64,000 nt of DNA from Streptomyces puniciscabiei (GTDB lineage Bacteria; Actinomycetota; Actinomycetes; Streptomycetales; Streptomycetaceae), in the NCBI RefSeq assembly GCF_006715785.1, contig NZ_VFNX01000005.1, forward strand, positions 165,218 through 229,217. Reading direction: 5' to 3'. How positions within the stretch are numbered: position 1 is the stretch's first letter; each line of letters starts with the position of its first letter. Positions 25,934 to 35,233 of this stretch are shown piece by piece. The position numbers were made by a program, and so were the translations under genes. Under the pieces are notes generated by a model that did no database searches, was not told the origin of the DNA, and saw only the letters and a list, made by a program, of their open reading frames with translations.

Positions 25934-26908
25934 TCACCGCCGCGTCGACTTCGTCGAGCGCTGCCCGGGCACGCTGCCCGAGGCGAGCGCCTGGGCGTAG
26001 GTGTCCGGGGCGTAGAGCGGGAGCTCGCCGGTGGCGTCCGTCGTCTTCATGTAGTCGAGCATCAGTTCCTGACCGTCCTTCGACATGACTCTGGTGAAGA
26101 ACTCGGCGCGTTCGACGTGGAGTCCGTCCTCCAGGGACATCGAGCCGCCGAAGTACACCGACCTCTTGGCGGCCGCGACCGACCCCTTCGACCGTCGGCC
26201 GAAGTGCTCCGCGAGTTCGACCGCCTGCGCGACGACCTTGTCCTGGGGTACGACCTTGTCGACCGCCCCGTTGGCGAGCGCCTCCGCGGGCGTGAACGGC
26301 TTGCCTTCGAGGATCGCGGCCAGGGACCGGTGGGTGCCGATCAGGCGGGTCAGCCGCTGGGTGCCGCCTCCGCCCGGGATGATGCCGAGGAGGATTTCGG
26401 GCTGGCCGATGAAGAAGTCCCCGTCGGCCATGACCCGCAAATCGCAGGCCCAGGCGAACTCGGCGCCGAGGCCGAGAGCCGAACCGTTGAGGGCGGCGAC
26501 GAAGAGGACACCGCTGGCGTTCATCCGGAGGTAGGTCGTGTGCAGGCGCTCCAGCTGGAGGGCTCCGCGCATCGGGGTCCTGCGCATCACGGGCCCGAGG
26601 AGACGGGACCGGTCCACGTGCTTGGCCATGCGTACGACGGCGGCGGCACCGCGCCGGCCGACCGTAGGGCTCGTGGCGCCCTCTTCCTGCAGCCACTGGA
26701 CCGCGGCATGGCTGACGAACCGCTCGGGATGTGCCCCGGTGAAGACGACGGCACGGACGCTCGGATCGCGGTCGACCCGGGTCACCAGCTTGTCCAGCTG
26801 CCGGGCGATGTCGAGGCCGAACAACTGGTGCGGGCCGCCGTCGACCCGGACGACAAGGACGGCTCCGCGGTCCTCGATCTCCAGATGACCCTTGTCTTTG
26901 TATGGCAT
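25934..26908 (-). CDS. Enoyl-CoA hydratase/isomerase family protein
   Basis: A 324-residue crotonase-fold protein; ATG at 26908 follows GGGAG at 8 bases. Oxyanion hole: FTGAHPERFVSHA and NGSALGLGAEFAWACDLRVM; signature region GQPEILLGIIPGGGGTQRLTRLIG. Its Glu in PEILLG corresponds to one of the two hydratase glutamates, but the other is not evident. First gene of the operon hydratase-hydrolase-ligase, divergent from a TetR gene with an ATAACnnnGTTAT operator between them. Confidence 0.9.
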   Translation of the reverse strand: MPYKDKGHLEIEDRGAVLVVRVDGGPHQLFGLDIARQLDKLVTRVDRDPSVRAVVFTGAHPERFVSHAAVQWLQEEGATSPTVGRRGAAAVVRMAKHVDRSRLLGPVMRRTPMRGALQLERLHTTYLRMNASGVLFVAALNGSALGLGAEFAWACDLRVMADGDFFIGQPEILLGIIPGGGGTQRLTRLIGTHRSLAAILEGKPFTPAEALANGAVDKVVPQDKVVAQAVELAEHFGRRSKGSVAAAKRSVYFGGSMSLEDGLHVERAEFFTRVMSKDGQELMLDYMKTTDATGELPLYAPDTYAQALASGSVPGQRSTKSTRR

Positions 26909-27074
26909 GGATTCTGCTCCCGTGCTGGGTTCATGGGGGAGTGCAAAGCGAGTGAGGGAGGGGCTGCCGGCGCCAGGAATCTGGGACAGTGCGTGAAAGC
27001 CCGTCCGGGGAGGCGCGCCCCGTGTCCGAAACGGCACGTCGCTCGAGATGTGTACTATTGCCGTGACGAGTTAC

Positions 27075-27087
27075 ATAACCAAGTTAT
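27075..27087. promoter_or_regulatory. TetR operator ATAACCAAGTTAT
   Basis: A 13-bp palindrome, ATAAC-3-GTTAT, in the spacer between the TetR gene at 27121 and the divergent hydratase operon. An identical-arm site occurs at 28764-28776 upstream of the SDR gene. Confidence 0.65.
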
Positions 27088-27120
27088 TTCAAGAGTGTCA
27101 ATGGTGGAGGCGCGAGAGGC

Positions 27121-27804
27121 ATGGCAGGGCGGCCGAAGCTCGATGACGCACCGGAGCGGCTGGTGCGAGCCGCTGTCGGTCTGCTGGCCGAACAGGGGCC
27201 GTCGGCCATCAAGGCGCGTACGGTGGCGTCCGCGAGCGGGCTGTCGACGATGGTCGTCTACGGCCACTTCGGTGGGATCCCCGAGCTGATGCGCGCCGTC
27301 GCCGACCACGGCTTCAGGGAGCTCGCCGGGGCGTTCGCCCAGGTGCCGGTGACGGATGATCCGATCGCGGATCTCTTCGCCATGGCTTTGACCTGCCGCC
27401 GAGTGGCCCACGAGAACCCTCACCTGTATGACCTGATGTTCGGCCTGTCCACTCGTGCGACGTACCGGCCGCTGTCGGACGCGGACCTTCGCTTGAGCGG
27501 CCATTCGCCGGCCTTCAGGGATGCCCACGTCCATATCGCCGCGGCATGTCAACGGCTCGTGGACTCGGGCAGGGCCGAGCGGCAGAAACCTGAAGTCATA
27601 GCCGCCCAGTTGTGGAGTCTGGTCCACGGGTACATCACCCTTGAGCTGGCCGAGCACTTCGGCGAGTTCGAGGACCCCGTGGCGCAGGTGATGCGGCCGA
27701 TGGGCGTGAACTTCTCTGTCGGTCTGGGCGACGAGCGGGAACGGGCCGAAGCCTCGCACGAGGCGGGCGCGCGCCTTTACGACTCGATCGTTCAAGGTCG
27801 GTGA
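27121..27804 (+). CDS. TetR/AcrR family regulator
   Basis: A 227-residue TetR repressor. It lacks a long leader: MAGRPKLDDAPERLVRAAVGLLAEQGPSAI starts the DNA-binding domain directly, with helix-turn-helix VASASGLSTMVVYGHFGGIPELM. A TetR C-terminal domain of the WHG group follows (LWSLVHGYITLELAEHF). It is divergent from the hydratase operon and convergent with the SDR at 28754. Both targets carry ATAACnnnGTTAT, so it probably represses both. Confidence 0.92.
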   Translation: MAGRPKLDDAPERLVRAAVGLLAEQGPSAIKARTVASASGLSTMVVYGHFGGIPELMRAVADHGFRELAGAFAQVPVTDDPIADLFAMALTCRRVAHENPHLYDLMFGLSTRATYRPLSDADLRLSGHSPAFRDAHVHIAAACQRLVDSGRAERQKPEVIAAQLWSLVHGYITLELAEHFGEFEDPVAQVMRPMGVNFSVGLGDERERAEASHEAGARLYDSIVQGR

Positions 27805-27830
27805 GAGTCGGCAGGGCAGGGCAGGTCGCG

Positions 27831-27844
27831 GTCCCGCGCGGGAC
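27831..27844. terminator. Candidate bidirectional hairpin between convergent genes
   Basis: GTCCCGCGCGGGAC is a perfect 14-bp palindrome in the 53-base gap between the convergent TetR and SDR genes. No T-run follows on either side, so a terminator role rests on position and stem strength only. Confidence 0.35.
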
Positions 27845-27857
27845 TGCTTATGTGCGG

Positions 27858-28754
27858 CTAGGGCGACTTGGTCTCCGCGGCAGAGGTACCGGTGCCCGGC
27901 GTGAGTTGGTCATGCCTCCCCAGCGCCGCGACCTCCCGTTCGAGGGACGGAACGGCACGGGCCGCGAAGCGCCTCGCCCATGGCCAGGCCAGTGGCGAAT
28001 TCAGCGCTGCCTTGGCCCAGTTGGCCACGACGACCGCGCGCGGGACGTACACACGGCTGCGGCGGCGCACGAGCCCGTCGACGATCGCGGCAGCCGCCCG
28101 GTCGGCACTCGTGGTGACATTGCCCGGGTAGGGAAGTCGGTTGCGCAGGCCCTGGAACGAGGGGAGGTCCGCCTCGGCGCCCCGGACGAGATCCGTGTCG
28201 ATCCAAGAGGGGTGCACCAGGCCGACCGTGACGCCGAGGTGCGCCACCTCCTGGCGGTAGGTCAGGGCGAGCAGCTCGGCCGCAGCCTTGCTGGCGCCGT
28301 AGGAGGCCATCGCCGCCAGCGGCATGAAGGACAGCGCGGACGCCACGACCAGCACGTGTCCCCGGCTGCGCTCCAGATGGGGCGTCACGTACTTGAGGGT
28401 CCGGAAGACACCGTTCAGATTGATGTCCAGGACCCGCTCGAACGACGCCTCGTCCGTCTGTCGCACGGTCCCGTACGCCACGACGCCGGCATTGGCGACG
28501 ACCAGATCGATGCCGCCCATGACCCCCGCAGCCTCGTCGATCGCTGACCGCAGGACGGCGCCGTCGCGCACATCGGCCTCCCGCCAGGAAGCGGCGGGGC
28601 CCAGCTCGCGGGCGAGGTCACGGAGCCGATCGGGCTCCAGTCCGATCAAGGCCACCTGAGCGCCTCGGGCGATGGCCAGGCGGGCCACCTTCTCGCCGAT
28701 GCCGCGCGCCGCTCCGGTGACAACCAGCTTTCTGCCCAGCAAGTCACGTTTCAT
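27858..28754 (-). CDS. SDR family oxidoreductase
   Basis: A 298-residue short-chain dehydrogenase: VTGAARGIGEKVAR binds the nucleotide, VANAGVV is the NNAG variant, and SYGASKAAAE carries the catalytic Tyr/Lys. LIGLEPDR after the second strand, with its acidic residue, suggests NADH. Unlike typical 250-residue SDRs it has a C-terminal extension rich in Arg and Ala (PLAWPWARRFAARAVPSL). An ATAACTTCGTTAT palindrome lies 9 bases upstream of the start codon. Confidence 0.9.
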   Translation of the reverse strand: MKRDLLGRKLVVTGAARGIGEKVARLAIARGAQVALIGLEPDRLRDLARELGPAASWREADVRDGAVLRSAIDEAAGVMGGIDLVVANAGVVAYGTVRQTDEASFERVLDINLNGVFRTLKYVTPHLERSRGHVLVVASALSFMPLAAMASYGASKAAAELLALTYRQEVAHLGVTVGLVHPSWIDTDLVRGAEADLPSFQGLRNRLPYPGNVTTSADRAAAAIVDGLVRRRSRVYVPRAVVVANWAKAALNSPLAWPWARRFAARAVPSLEREVAALGRHDQLTPGTGTSAAETKSP

Positions 28755-28763
28755 GGCCGCAAC

Positions 28764-28776
28764 ATAACTTCGTTAT
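28764..28776. promoter_or_regulatory. TetR operator ATAACTTCGTTAT
   Basis: The second ATAACnnnGTTAT site, 9 bases upstream of the SDR start codon, where it would overlap the transcription or translation start region. Its arms are identical to those of the site at 27075-27087. Confidence 0.65.
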
Positions 28777-28861
28777 TTTTCGAGCGCAAGATGTCGCGCG
28801 GATGAATTGTCAACGCTCCACCTGCTGGGTCCTACGACTGGACGAACCTAAGCTGACGGTC

Positions 28862-29359
28862 ATGAGGCGGACATCCTTTGCGCACTGGCCCTGCTCGATC
28901 GCACGCACCATGGACCTGCTCGGGGACTGGTGGACGCCGTTGGTGCTGCGTGAGGCGTTCTACGGAATCCGGCGGTTCGACGCGTTCCAGGTGTCACTGG
29001 GGATCGCGCGCAACACATTGACGGACCGGTTGCGCCGGCTGGTGGACGAGGGGCTGCTGGAGAAACGGCCGTACCAGACGGAGCCGGTTCGGTACGACTA
29101 CGTGCTCACGGAGAAGGGGCGCGACTTCTACGGTGTGCTGCTGGTGATGAACCGGTGGGGGGACCGCTGGCTGTCCGGTGAACAGGGCCCGCCGGTAGTC
29201 ATGCGTCACGAGGCCTGCGGACAGGAAGCCCACGCCGAGGTGGTGTGTTCTTCCTGCGGTGAGCAGATGACCGCGGAGAACACCAGTCCTCGGATGGGCC
29301 CCGGCTATCCGCCACACCTGGCCGAACGGCCGGATGTGCGGGAGCGTTTCGCCGGCTGA
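28862..29359 (+). CDS. HxlR family regulator
   Basis: A 165-residue HxlR regulator: WPCSIARTMDLLGDWWTPLVLREAFYG (about residues 8-34), then NTLTDRLRRLVDEGLLEKRPY. It keeps the N-terminal cysteine in the usual place and has a late Cys cluster (HEACGQEAHAEVVCSSCGE) that may bind metal. ATG at 28862 has no clear ribosome binding site, but TAAGCT lies 9-14 bases upstream, suggesting a leaderless message. It is followed on the same strand by the SRPBCC and flavin oxidoreductase genes, which may be its targets. Confidence 0.92.
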   Translation: MRRTSFAHWPCSIARTMDLLGDWWTPLVLREAFYGIRRFDAFQVSLGIARNTLTDRLRRLVDEGLLEKRPYQTEPVRYDYVLTEKGRDFYGVLLVMNRWGDRWLSGEQGPPVVMRHEACGQEAHAEVVCSSCGEQMTAENTSPRMGPGYPPHLAERPDVRERFAG

Positions 29360-29474
29360 CTCAGCGGCTCTGCCGGGGCTGCGCTTTCCCTTGACAGGTG
29401 AGTCCATCTACGCAACTTTACTGGTCACGTCAGGTCATGGGAGTTCTCGGATCGGCATGGAGGCTGCAGGAAAC

Positions 29475-30008
29475 ATGGAGTGGACAGGCGCGCGCTATGC
29501 GGACAAGCCGACGGTGGAGGTCCGCACCTGGATCGCGGCCCCGCCCGAACAGGTGTGGACGCTCGTGTCCGACATCGAGTTGATGCCGCGTATGAGCTCC
29601 GAACTGCAGTCCGTCGAATGGCTGGACGGCAGGACCGCCCCTGCCCTGGGAGCCCGGTTCATCGGCCGGAGCAAGCACGAGGCACTCGGGGAGTGGGCCA
29701 CCACCTCCCACATCGTCGAGTGCGAGCCGCCGAGGCTGCTTGCCTGGGCCGTCGAGAACCCGCAGAACCCGACGGCGATCTGGCGGTTCACGTTGGAGCC
29801 GCAGGGCGGTGGCACTCTGCTGAGCGAATGGATGCAGATGGGGCCGGCCCGTTCGGGCCTCTCCTTCGCCATCGATCGCATGCCGGAGAAGGAGCAGAAG
29901 ATCGTCTTCGTGCGCATGCGGGAGTTCGAGGCCAACATGACCATCACCCTCGAAGAGATCAAGAAGCTGGCCGAGAGGGCCCGGCCCGCGGGCGAGGCGA
30001 GGCTCTGA
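29475..30008 (+). CDS. SRPBCC (START-like) family protein
   Basis: A 177-residue START/Bet v1-fold protein. It has the usual opening TVEVRTWIAAPPEQVWTLVSDIELMPRMS, a hydrophobic ligand-cavity fold, and no catalytic residues in the family. ATG at 29475 has AGGAA close by; ATG at 29457 is possible. Members bind hydrophobic ligands or act as cyclase/aromatase-like proteins. Its stop codon overlaps the next start by one base (TGATG), so it is translationally coupled to the LLM flavin oxidoreductase. Confidence 0.87.
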   Translation: MEWTGARYADKPTVEVRTWIAAPPEQVWTLVSDIELMPRMSSELQSVEWLDGRTAPALGARFIGRSKHEALGEWATTSHIVECEPPRLLAWAVENPQNPTAIWRFTLEPQGGGTLLSEWMQMGPARSGLSFAIDRMPEKEQKIVFVRMREFEANMTITLEEIKKLAERARPAGEARL

Positions 30009-31069
30009 TGCGTACCTCCACCACGATCGAGGCTTCCGGGGGCGACTGGCGGGAGATCGTCGCCTATGTCACCGAGGCGGAGAAGCTCGGTCTTGACATC
30101 TGCTGGGTGGCGGAGGCGTGGGGCTCCGAGGCCCCCTCGCCGTTGGGCTACCTCGCGGCGAAGACCGAGCGCATGCTCCTCGGATCCGGAATCATCCAAC
30201 TCGGCACCCGCACGCCGATGGCCATCGCCCGCGCCGCGATCACACTGTCGCAGATCTCCGAGGGGCGCTTCCTTCTCGGCCTGGGCCCCTCCGGGCCGCA
30301 GGTGATCGAGGGGCTGCACGGCGTGCCCTTCGCCCGGCCGCTGGTGCGGATGCGGGAGACCGTCGAGATCGTGCGGGAGGCCGCCGCGGGCGGCAAAGTC
30401 TCCTACTCAGGAAAGGAGTTCCGGATTCCGCTGCCGGGCGGGCAGGCGAAGCCCATGCGTCTGTCGATGCGTGCCGAGCATGACATTCCGGTCTACCTCG
30501 CCACTCTCTCGCCGAAGATGCTGCACCTGACCGGTGAGATCGCCGATGGGTGGCTGGGCACCAGTTTCGTGCCCGAGGGCGCCAAGGAGGCGTACTTCGA
30601 CCACCTGGACCAGGGCCTTGCCGCCGCCGGTCGCGCCCGTGCCGACCTCGACATCTGCCAAGGCGCCGAGGTCGCCTTCGCGGACGACGAGGACGCGCTG
30701 AGCGCGATGGTGGCCGGACGCAAGAAGGAACTTGCCTTCAGCCTCGGCGGCATGGGTTCCGCGACCACGAACTTCTACAACAACGCCTACAGCCGCCAGG
30801 GTTGGGCCGAGGTGGCGGCCGAAGTCGTCACACGTTGGCAGGCCGGTGACCGGGACGGCGCGGCCGGCCTGGTCACCGACGAAATGGTGCTGGCGACCAC
30901 TCTGATCGGAACCGAGGGCATGGTGCGCCAACGGCTGCGCGTGTGGCGCGACGCCGGTGTGGACACCGTACGTTTCTATCCGGCCGGAGAGACCCTCGAC
31001 GCTCGGCTCACCACTATCGGCCGGGCCATCGACCTGGTCCGTGACATCGAGAACGAGGCGGCACGGTAG
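30008..31069 (+). CDS. LLM class flavin-dependent oxidoreductase
   Basis: A 353-residue bacterial luciferase-like monooxygenase fold. IVAYVTEAEKLGLDICWVAEAWGSEAPSPLGYLA and ERMLLGSGIIQLGTRTPMAIARAA are typical LLM/F420-dependent motifs, and later GRFLLGLGPSGPQVIEGLHG is the flavin site. It may use FMN or coenzyme F420; many actinobacterial relatives use F420. Coupled to the SRPBCC gene, suggesting that the latter presents a hydrophobic substrate. Confidence 0.92.
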   Translation: MRTSTTIEASGGDWREIVAYVTEAEKLGLDICWVAEAWGSEAPSPLGYLAAKTERMLLGSGIIQLGTRTPMAIARAAITLSQISEGRFLLGLGPSGPQVIEGLHGVPFARPLVRMRETVEIVREAAAGGKVSYSGKEFRIPLPGGQAKPMRLSMRAEHDIPVYLATLSPKMLHLTGEIADGWLGTSFVPEGAKEAYFDHLDQGLAAAGRARADLDICQGAEVAFADDEDALSAMVAGRKKELAFSLGGMGSATTNFYNNAYSRQGWAEVAAEVVTRWQAGDRDGAAGLVTDEMVLATTLIGTEGMVRQRLRVWRDAGVDTVRFYPAGETLDARLTTIGRAIDLVRDIENEAAR

Positions 31070-31119
31070 CGGCACGGCCGGGTGCGGTCGAGGAGTGCTG
31101 TTGCAGGCGTTGGTCGACG

Positions 31120-31758
31120 TCAACCGGGCGCGCTGACGCCGTCCGCCGCCAGGCCCGACATCAGCAGGGTGATCGTGTGGAACGTCCTGGCCAGGGCGTC
31201 CTCCCGGTCCGCCGCGGCGGCGATGATCTGGTTACCCTCGCACAGGACGGCCAACAGCAGGCGGGCGACGGTGGCGACCGGAACATCCGATTCCACGTCA
31301 CCGCGTTCGGCCAGGACAGTCAAGAGCCGTTCGATCGGCGGCTGGGCCACCGTGTCGTTGATGTGCCGGTACTGCTCCACCAGCACCGAGGGCGCCTGGG
31401 CCATGAGCTCTCGATGCAGGGGATCGTCGATGGTCCGCCGCAAGAAGGCGTGCGTGAGGTTCGACACGGCGGTCAAGGCAGGCTTGCCCGGTGTCGCACG
31501 GATCGCCTCGGACGCCGCGTCGGCGAGCGCTCCGACCGGCTGGAGCAACTGCGTGTAGAGCTCGGCGAACATCGCCTTCTTGTCCGGGAAGTGGTGGTAG
31601 AAGGTGCCCTTGCTCACTTGCGCCGCCGCGGTGATGGCCTCCACCGACGTGTCCGCGAACCCGTTGTCGACGAAGAGTTTGCGCGCGGCCGCCACCAGGT
31701 CCGCCCGGGTCTGCTCCGCATACAACTGTCGTCGGTTTGGCCCTCTCATGTTGACCAT
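31120..31758 (-). CDS. TetR/AcrR family regulator
   Basis: A 212-residue TetR repressor: RADLVAAARKLFVDNGFADTSVEAITAAAQVSKGTFYHHFPDKKAMFAEL is a canonical DNA-binding domain. A 23-bp imperfect palindrome (31765-31787) lies directly beside its start codon, in the spacer to the divergent saccharopine-dehydrogenase-like gene, suggesting autoregulation and control of that gene. Confidence 0.93.
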   Translation of the reverse strand: MVNMRGPNRRQLYAEQTRADLVAAARKLFVDNGFADTSVEAITAAAQVSKGTFYHHFPDKKAMFAELYTQLLQPVGALADAASEAIRATPGKPALTAVSNLTHAFLRRTIDDPLHRELMAQAPSVLVEQYRHINDTVAQPPIERLLTVLAERGDVESDVPVATVARLLLAVLCEGNQIIAAAADREDALARTFHTITLLMSGLAADGVSAPG

Positions 31759-31764
31759 CGTATA

Positions 31765-31787
31765 TTCAATGACCTGAAGTCAGTGAA
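31765..31787. promoter_or_regulatory. 23-bp imperfect palindrome, TetR operator candidate
   Basis: Arms TTCAATGAC and GTCAGTGAA flank CTGAA, giving TTCAnTGAC symmetry. It starts 7 bases upstream of the TetR ATG and lies on the divergent side of the oxidoreductase gene. Confidence 0.6.
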
Positions 31788-31845
31788 TGACTCGTGGTCG
31801 GTCAGTGGTCGTCGTGACAGTGCCCTCCGGAAGGCAGACGTAGCC

Positions 31846-33021
31846 GTGGAAAAGCGCAGAATCCTGTTGCTGGGTGCGACGGGGTACACCGGGCGGCGAG
31901 TTCTCAGGGAACTGCTCGCACGAGGTGAGAAGCCGACCTTGGTCGGGCGAAGCCGAACGAAGATGCTGACCCTGGCCGACCGCTTCGAGGCGGAACTGCC
32001 GGTGGCGGAAGTGGACGTCACCTCTTCCGCCCGCCTCACGCGCCTTCTGGGCCCCAGCGATGTGGTCGTCTCCACGGTCGGGCCGTTCATGCAACTGGGC
32101 ATGGCCACGGTCACGGCCGCCGCGCGGGCGGGAGCGCGCTACTTCGACTCCACGGGGGAGGGCCCCTTCGCCCGCCGGGTCCTCCTTGAACTGGACTCCG
32201 TCGCGGCCGCCCGGGGAGCGACTCTCGTGCCCGCGTTCGGCTACGACTACGTGCCCGGCAACCTCGCCGGCGCCCTGGCCCTGGAACAGGCGGGCGAGCG
32301 CGCATGCCATGTCGAGATCGGCTACTTCATCACCCGTTCGGGGCGCGGGAGTGAGCTGCATTACCGGAGCACCCTGCGCGACTCCTGGGACCTGACCACG
32401 GGTGGCACGCGCCAGACGCTGGTCGCCGCGGTGGCCGAGGACGGGTTCGCCTACCGCTCCCCAGGTCCTGGAGCCTCTTCCCGACTGGTCGACGAGCGGG
32501 CCGCCAAGCGTGTCCTCACCTTCCGCTACGCCGGTGTGCGACGCCCGGCCATGACCGTCCCGGGCACGGAGCATCTCGGCCTGCCCGAGGTCTTCCCTCG
32601 GCTGGAGAGCGTCGAGGTGGGGATGGGCTGGCTCGGGCGGTGGACGCGTCCGGTACAGATCGCCGCCATGCTCCAGGCGCCCTTGCTGAGGTCGGCGAAG
32701 GTGCGGGCTGCTCTGACGCGGTGGTCCGGGAGGCTCCCGGGAGCACATCGTGAGCCGGACACCGACGGCCGTTCCCTGGTGATCGCGGTCGCCCGCGACG
32801 GCCACGGTCGTCCCCTGGCCACGACGGCCCTCACCGGACCCGATCCCTACGAGATGACGGGCTCCCTCCTGGCGTGGGGTGCAGTCCATGCGGCGGCGCC
32901 GGATGCCGTCCTCAAGCCCGGTGTGCACGGTCCGGTCGCGGCCTTCGGGCTCGACACCCTCAGGCTCGGCGCCGCCGAGGCGGGAGTACACGAAGTCGAC
33001 GGGGCCTCGGCACGTCGGTGA
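31846..33021 (+). CDS. Saccharopine dehydrogenase-like NAD(P)-binding oxidoreductase
   Basis: A 391-residue protein with an N-terminal Rossmann fold, RRILLLGATGYTGRRVLRELLARG, followed by VGRSRTKMLTLADRFE and VVSTVGPFMQLG. This is the pattern of trans-acting enoyl reductases and saccharopine-dehydrogenase-like proteins. GTG at 31846 is chosen because homology begins there. Later VPAFGYDYVPGNLAG is family sequence. Mycobacterial relatives take part in lipid modification. No membrane segment is obvious. Divergent from a TetR regulator. Confidence 0.87.
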   Translation: MEKRRILLLGATGYTGRRVLRELLARGEKPTLVGRSRTKMLTLADRFEAELPVAEVDVTSSARLTRLLGPSDVVVSTVGPFMQLGMATVTAAARAGARYFDSTGEGPFARRVLLELDSVAAARGATLVPAFGYDYVPGNLAGALALEQAGERACHVEIGYFITRSGRGSELHYRSTLRDSWDLTTGGTRQTLVAAVAEDGFAYRSPGPGASSRLVDERAAKRVLTFRYAGVRRPAMTVPGTEHLGLPEVFPRLESVEVGMGWLGRWTRPVQIAAMLQAPLLRSAKVRAALTRWSGRLPGAHREPDTDGRSLVIAVARDGHGRPLATTALTGPDPYEMTGSLLAWGAVHAAAPDAVLKPGVHGPVAAFGLDTLRLGAAEAGVHEVDGASARR

Positions 33022-33152
33022 TCGCTGCGCGGGCATGGATCACGGCATCGGGGCGTTGAATCACAGCGACTGAGTTGACGAACAGGTTGTGCGATCGGGA
33101 GCGAGTCGGCCACCGACGTGGAGTCGACCGTCCCAGTGGAAAGGAATGGTCC

Positions 33153-34565
33153 ATGGACGAGCAGGGTGAGCACTTCGACGTCGTCGTACTCGGCGCGGGC
33201 CCGGGCGGGTACGTAGCCGCCGTCAGGGCCGCCCAACTGGGCAAGCGCGTAGCGGTCGTCGAGGAGAGGTACTGGGGCGGCGTATGCCTGAACGTGGGCT
33301 GCATCCCCACCAAGGCCCTGCTGCGCAACGCCGAACTGGCGCACGTCTTCACGCGCGAGGCGGAGACCTTTGGCATCAAGGTCGATGGTGAGGTCTCCTT
33401 CGACTACGGGGAGGCATTCCGCCGTAGTCGGAAGGTCGCGGACGGCCGGGTCAAGGGCGTCCACTACCTGATGAAAAAGAACAAGATCACCGAAATCAGC
33501 GGACGCGGCTCGTTCCTCGACCCGCACACACTCCAGGTGGCCGACTACGACGGCAACACCCGCACCATCGGCTTCGAGAACTGCATCATCGCCGCCGGGG
33601 CGACCCCCAAGCTGCTGCCCGGCACCAAGCGCAGCGCGCGCGTGGTGACGTACGAGGAGCAGATCCTCGCCGAGGACCTGCCGCAGTCGATCGTGATCGC
33701 CGGCGCCGGGGCCATCGGCGTCGAGTTCGCCTATGTGCTGCACAACTACGGCGTCAAGGTCACTGTCGTCGAGTTCCTGGACCGTATCGCCCCGCTGGAG
33801 GACGCCGAGGTCTCCGCCGAACTGGCCAAGCAGTACCGGAAGTTGGGCATCGACGTGCTCACCTCGACCCGCGTCGAGTCGATTGACGAGTCCGGCCCGC
33901 AGGTCCGAGTCACCGTCACCGGCAAGGACGGCACCCAGCAGGTGCTGGAGGCCGACAAGGTCCTGCAGGCCATCGGCTTCGCCCCGAACGTCACCGGATA
34001 CGGCCTGGAGAACACCGGCGTCCGCGTCACCGAGCGCGGCGCGATCGACGTGGACGGCCGCTGCCGCACCTCCGTACCGCACATCTACGCCATCGGCGAC
34101 GTCACCGCGAAGCTGATGCTCGCGCACGCCGCCGAGGCGATGGGCGTGGTCGCCGCCGAGACGATCGCGGACGCGGAGACCATGGAGCTGGACTACGTGA
34201 TGATCCCGCGATCCACCTTCTGCCAGCCGCAGATCGCCAGCTTCGGCTACACCGAGGCGCAGGCGAGGGAGAAGGGGTACGACGTCCAGGTCGCCAAGTT
34301 CCCGTTCACCGCGAACGCCAAGGCCCACGGCCTGGGCGACGCGGGCGGCTTCGTGAAGCTGATCAGCGACGGCAAGTACGGCGAACTCCTCGGCGGCCAC
34401 CTCATCGGCCCCGACGTCACCGAACTCCTTCCCGAGCTGACCCTGGCCCAGCAGTGGGACCTCACCGTCCATGAGGTCGCCCGCAACGTCCACGCCCACC
34501 CCACCCTGGGCGAGGCGGTCAAGGAAGCCGTCCACGGCCTCGCGGGCCACATGATCAACATGTAA
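33153..34565 (+). CDS. lpdA: Dihydrolipoyl dehydrogenase
   Basis: A 470-residue flavoprotein disulfide reductase. FAD-binding [20 protein letters not shown] starts at residue 12; the redox-active pair is Cys45/Cys50 in [18 protein letters not shown]; the NAD site is [15 protein letters not shown]; and the C-terminal HAHPTLGE holds His449 and Glu454. All residues needed for dihydrolipoamide oxidation are present. AAAGGA precedes the ATG. No E1/E2 genes lie nearby, so this is an orphan copy, perhaps serving a branched-chain or other 2-oxoacid complex elsewhere. Confidence 0.93.
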   Translation: MDEQGEHFDVVVLGAGPGGYVAAVRAAQLGKRVAVVEERYWGGVCLNVGCIPTKALLRNAELAHVFTREAETFGIKVDGEVSFDYGEAFRRSRKVADGRVKGVHYLMKKNKITEISGRGSFLDPHTLQVADYDGNTRTIGFENCIIAAGATPKLLPGTKRSARVVTYEEQILAEDLPQSIVIAGAGAIGVEFAYVLHNYGVKVTVVEFLDRIAPLEDAEVSAELAKQYRKLGIDVLTSTRVESIDESGPQVRVTVTGKDGTQQVLEADKVLQAIGFAPNVTGYGLENTGVRVTERGAIDVDGRCRTSVPHIYAIGDVTAKLMLAHAAEAMGVVAAETIADAETMELDYVMIPRSTFCQPQIASFGYTEAQAREKGYDVQVAKFPFTANAKAHGLGDAGGFVKLISDGKYGELLGGHLIGPDVTELLPELTLAQQWDLTVHEVARNVHAHPTLGEAVKEAVHGLAGHMINM

Positions 34566-34580
34566 CAGGGCGCTGCCCCC

Positions 34581-35203
34581 TCAAAACGAACAGGTCGATG
34601 CCGGCGAGCGCGTTGTCATACACGTTGCGGTGACGCAGCTCTGCGCTTGGGGTGGCCGGTGGTGCCGGACGTGTAGGGGACTACCGCTGTGTCGTCTTCG
34701 TCGCGTTCGACCGTCCGGAACGTCAGGGGCTGCTCGGCTACGACCGAGGTGTAGGACTCCGGCGTCTCGTTCCCGGACTACGGCGCGCCGCCGCTCTCGA
34801 TCAGGAAGAACTGGGTGCAGTCCGCCCTCTCGCGGAATCCCTTCCAGGCGGCCTTTCCGATCGGCAGCTCCGGGGTGCCCTCGAAGGCGAAGTACGCCCT
34901 TCGCGTCGGAGTCGGTGAGGTGGTAGGCGACCTCGCGGCCCTGCAACAGCGCGTTCAGCGGCACGACCGCGGTGCCGGCCTTGAGGATGCCGAAGTAGAT
35001 GCCGGAGAATCGGGGCAGGACAGCGCGACCTTGTCCCCGGGCTGGATCCCGCGCGAGACGAGCAGGTTCGCCCCCCGGTTGGCCGCGGCGTCGAGGGCCT
35101 CGTACGTGATGCGGTCGTCGCCGAAGACGATCGCGGTGCGTTCCGGGTAGCGGGACGCGGAATCCGTCAGCAGTCGTGACGCGTTGCGGCTCAAGCCGTG
35201 CAT
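34581..35203 (-). pseudogene. Truncated, frameshifted AMP-dependent acyl-CoA ligase
   Basis: It begins at 35203 with MHGLSRNASRLLTDSASRYP and IVFGDDRITYEALDAAANRG, a normal ligase N-terminus, then shifts frame near VALSCPDSP into FSGIYFGILKAGTAVVPLNAL. Further shifts scramble the middle; the P-loop region survives only in pieces (the GTTGHPKG-like part is out of frame), and a stop ends it at 34581. The C-terminal two-thirds is absent. It lies directly beyond an amidase gene on the same strand. Confidence 0.85.
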
Positions 35204-35233
35204 CGTCGTTCTTCGGGGTCTTCGGGCGGGTGG

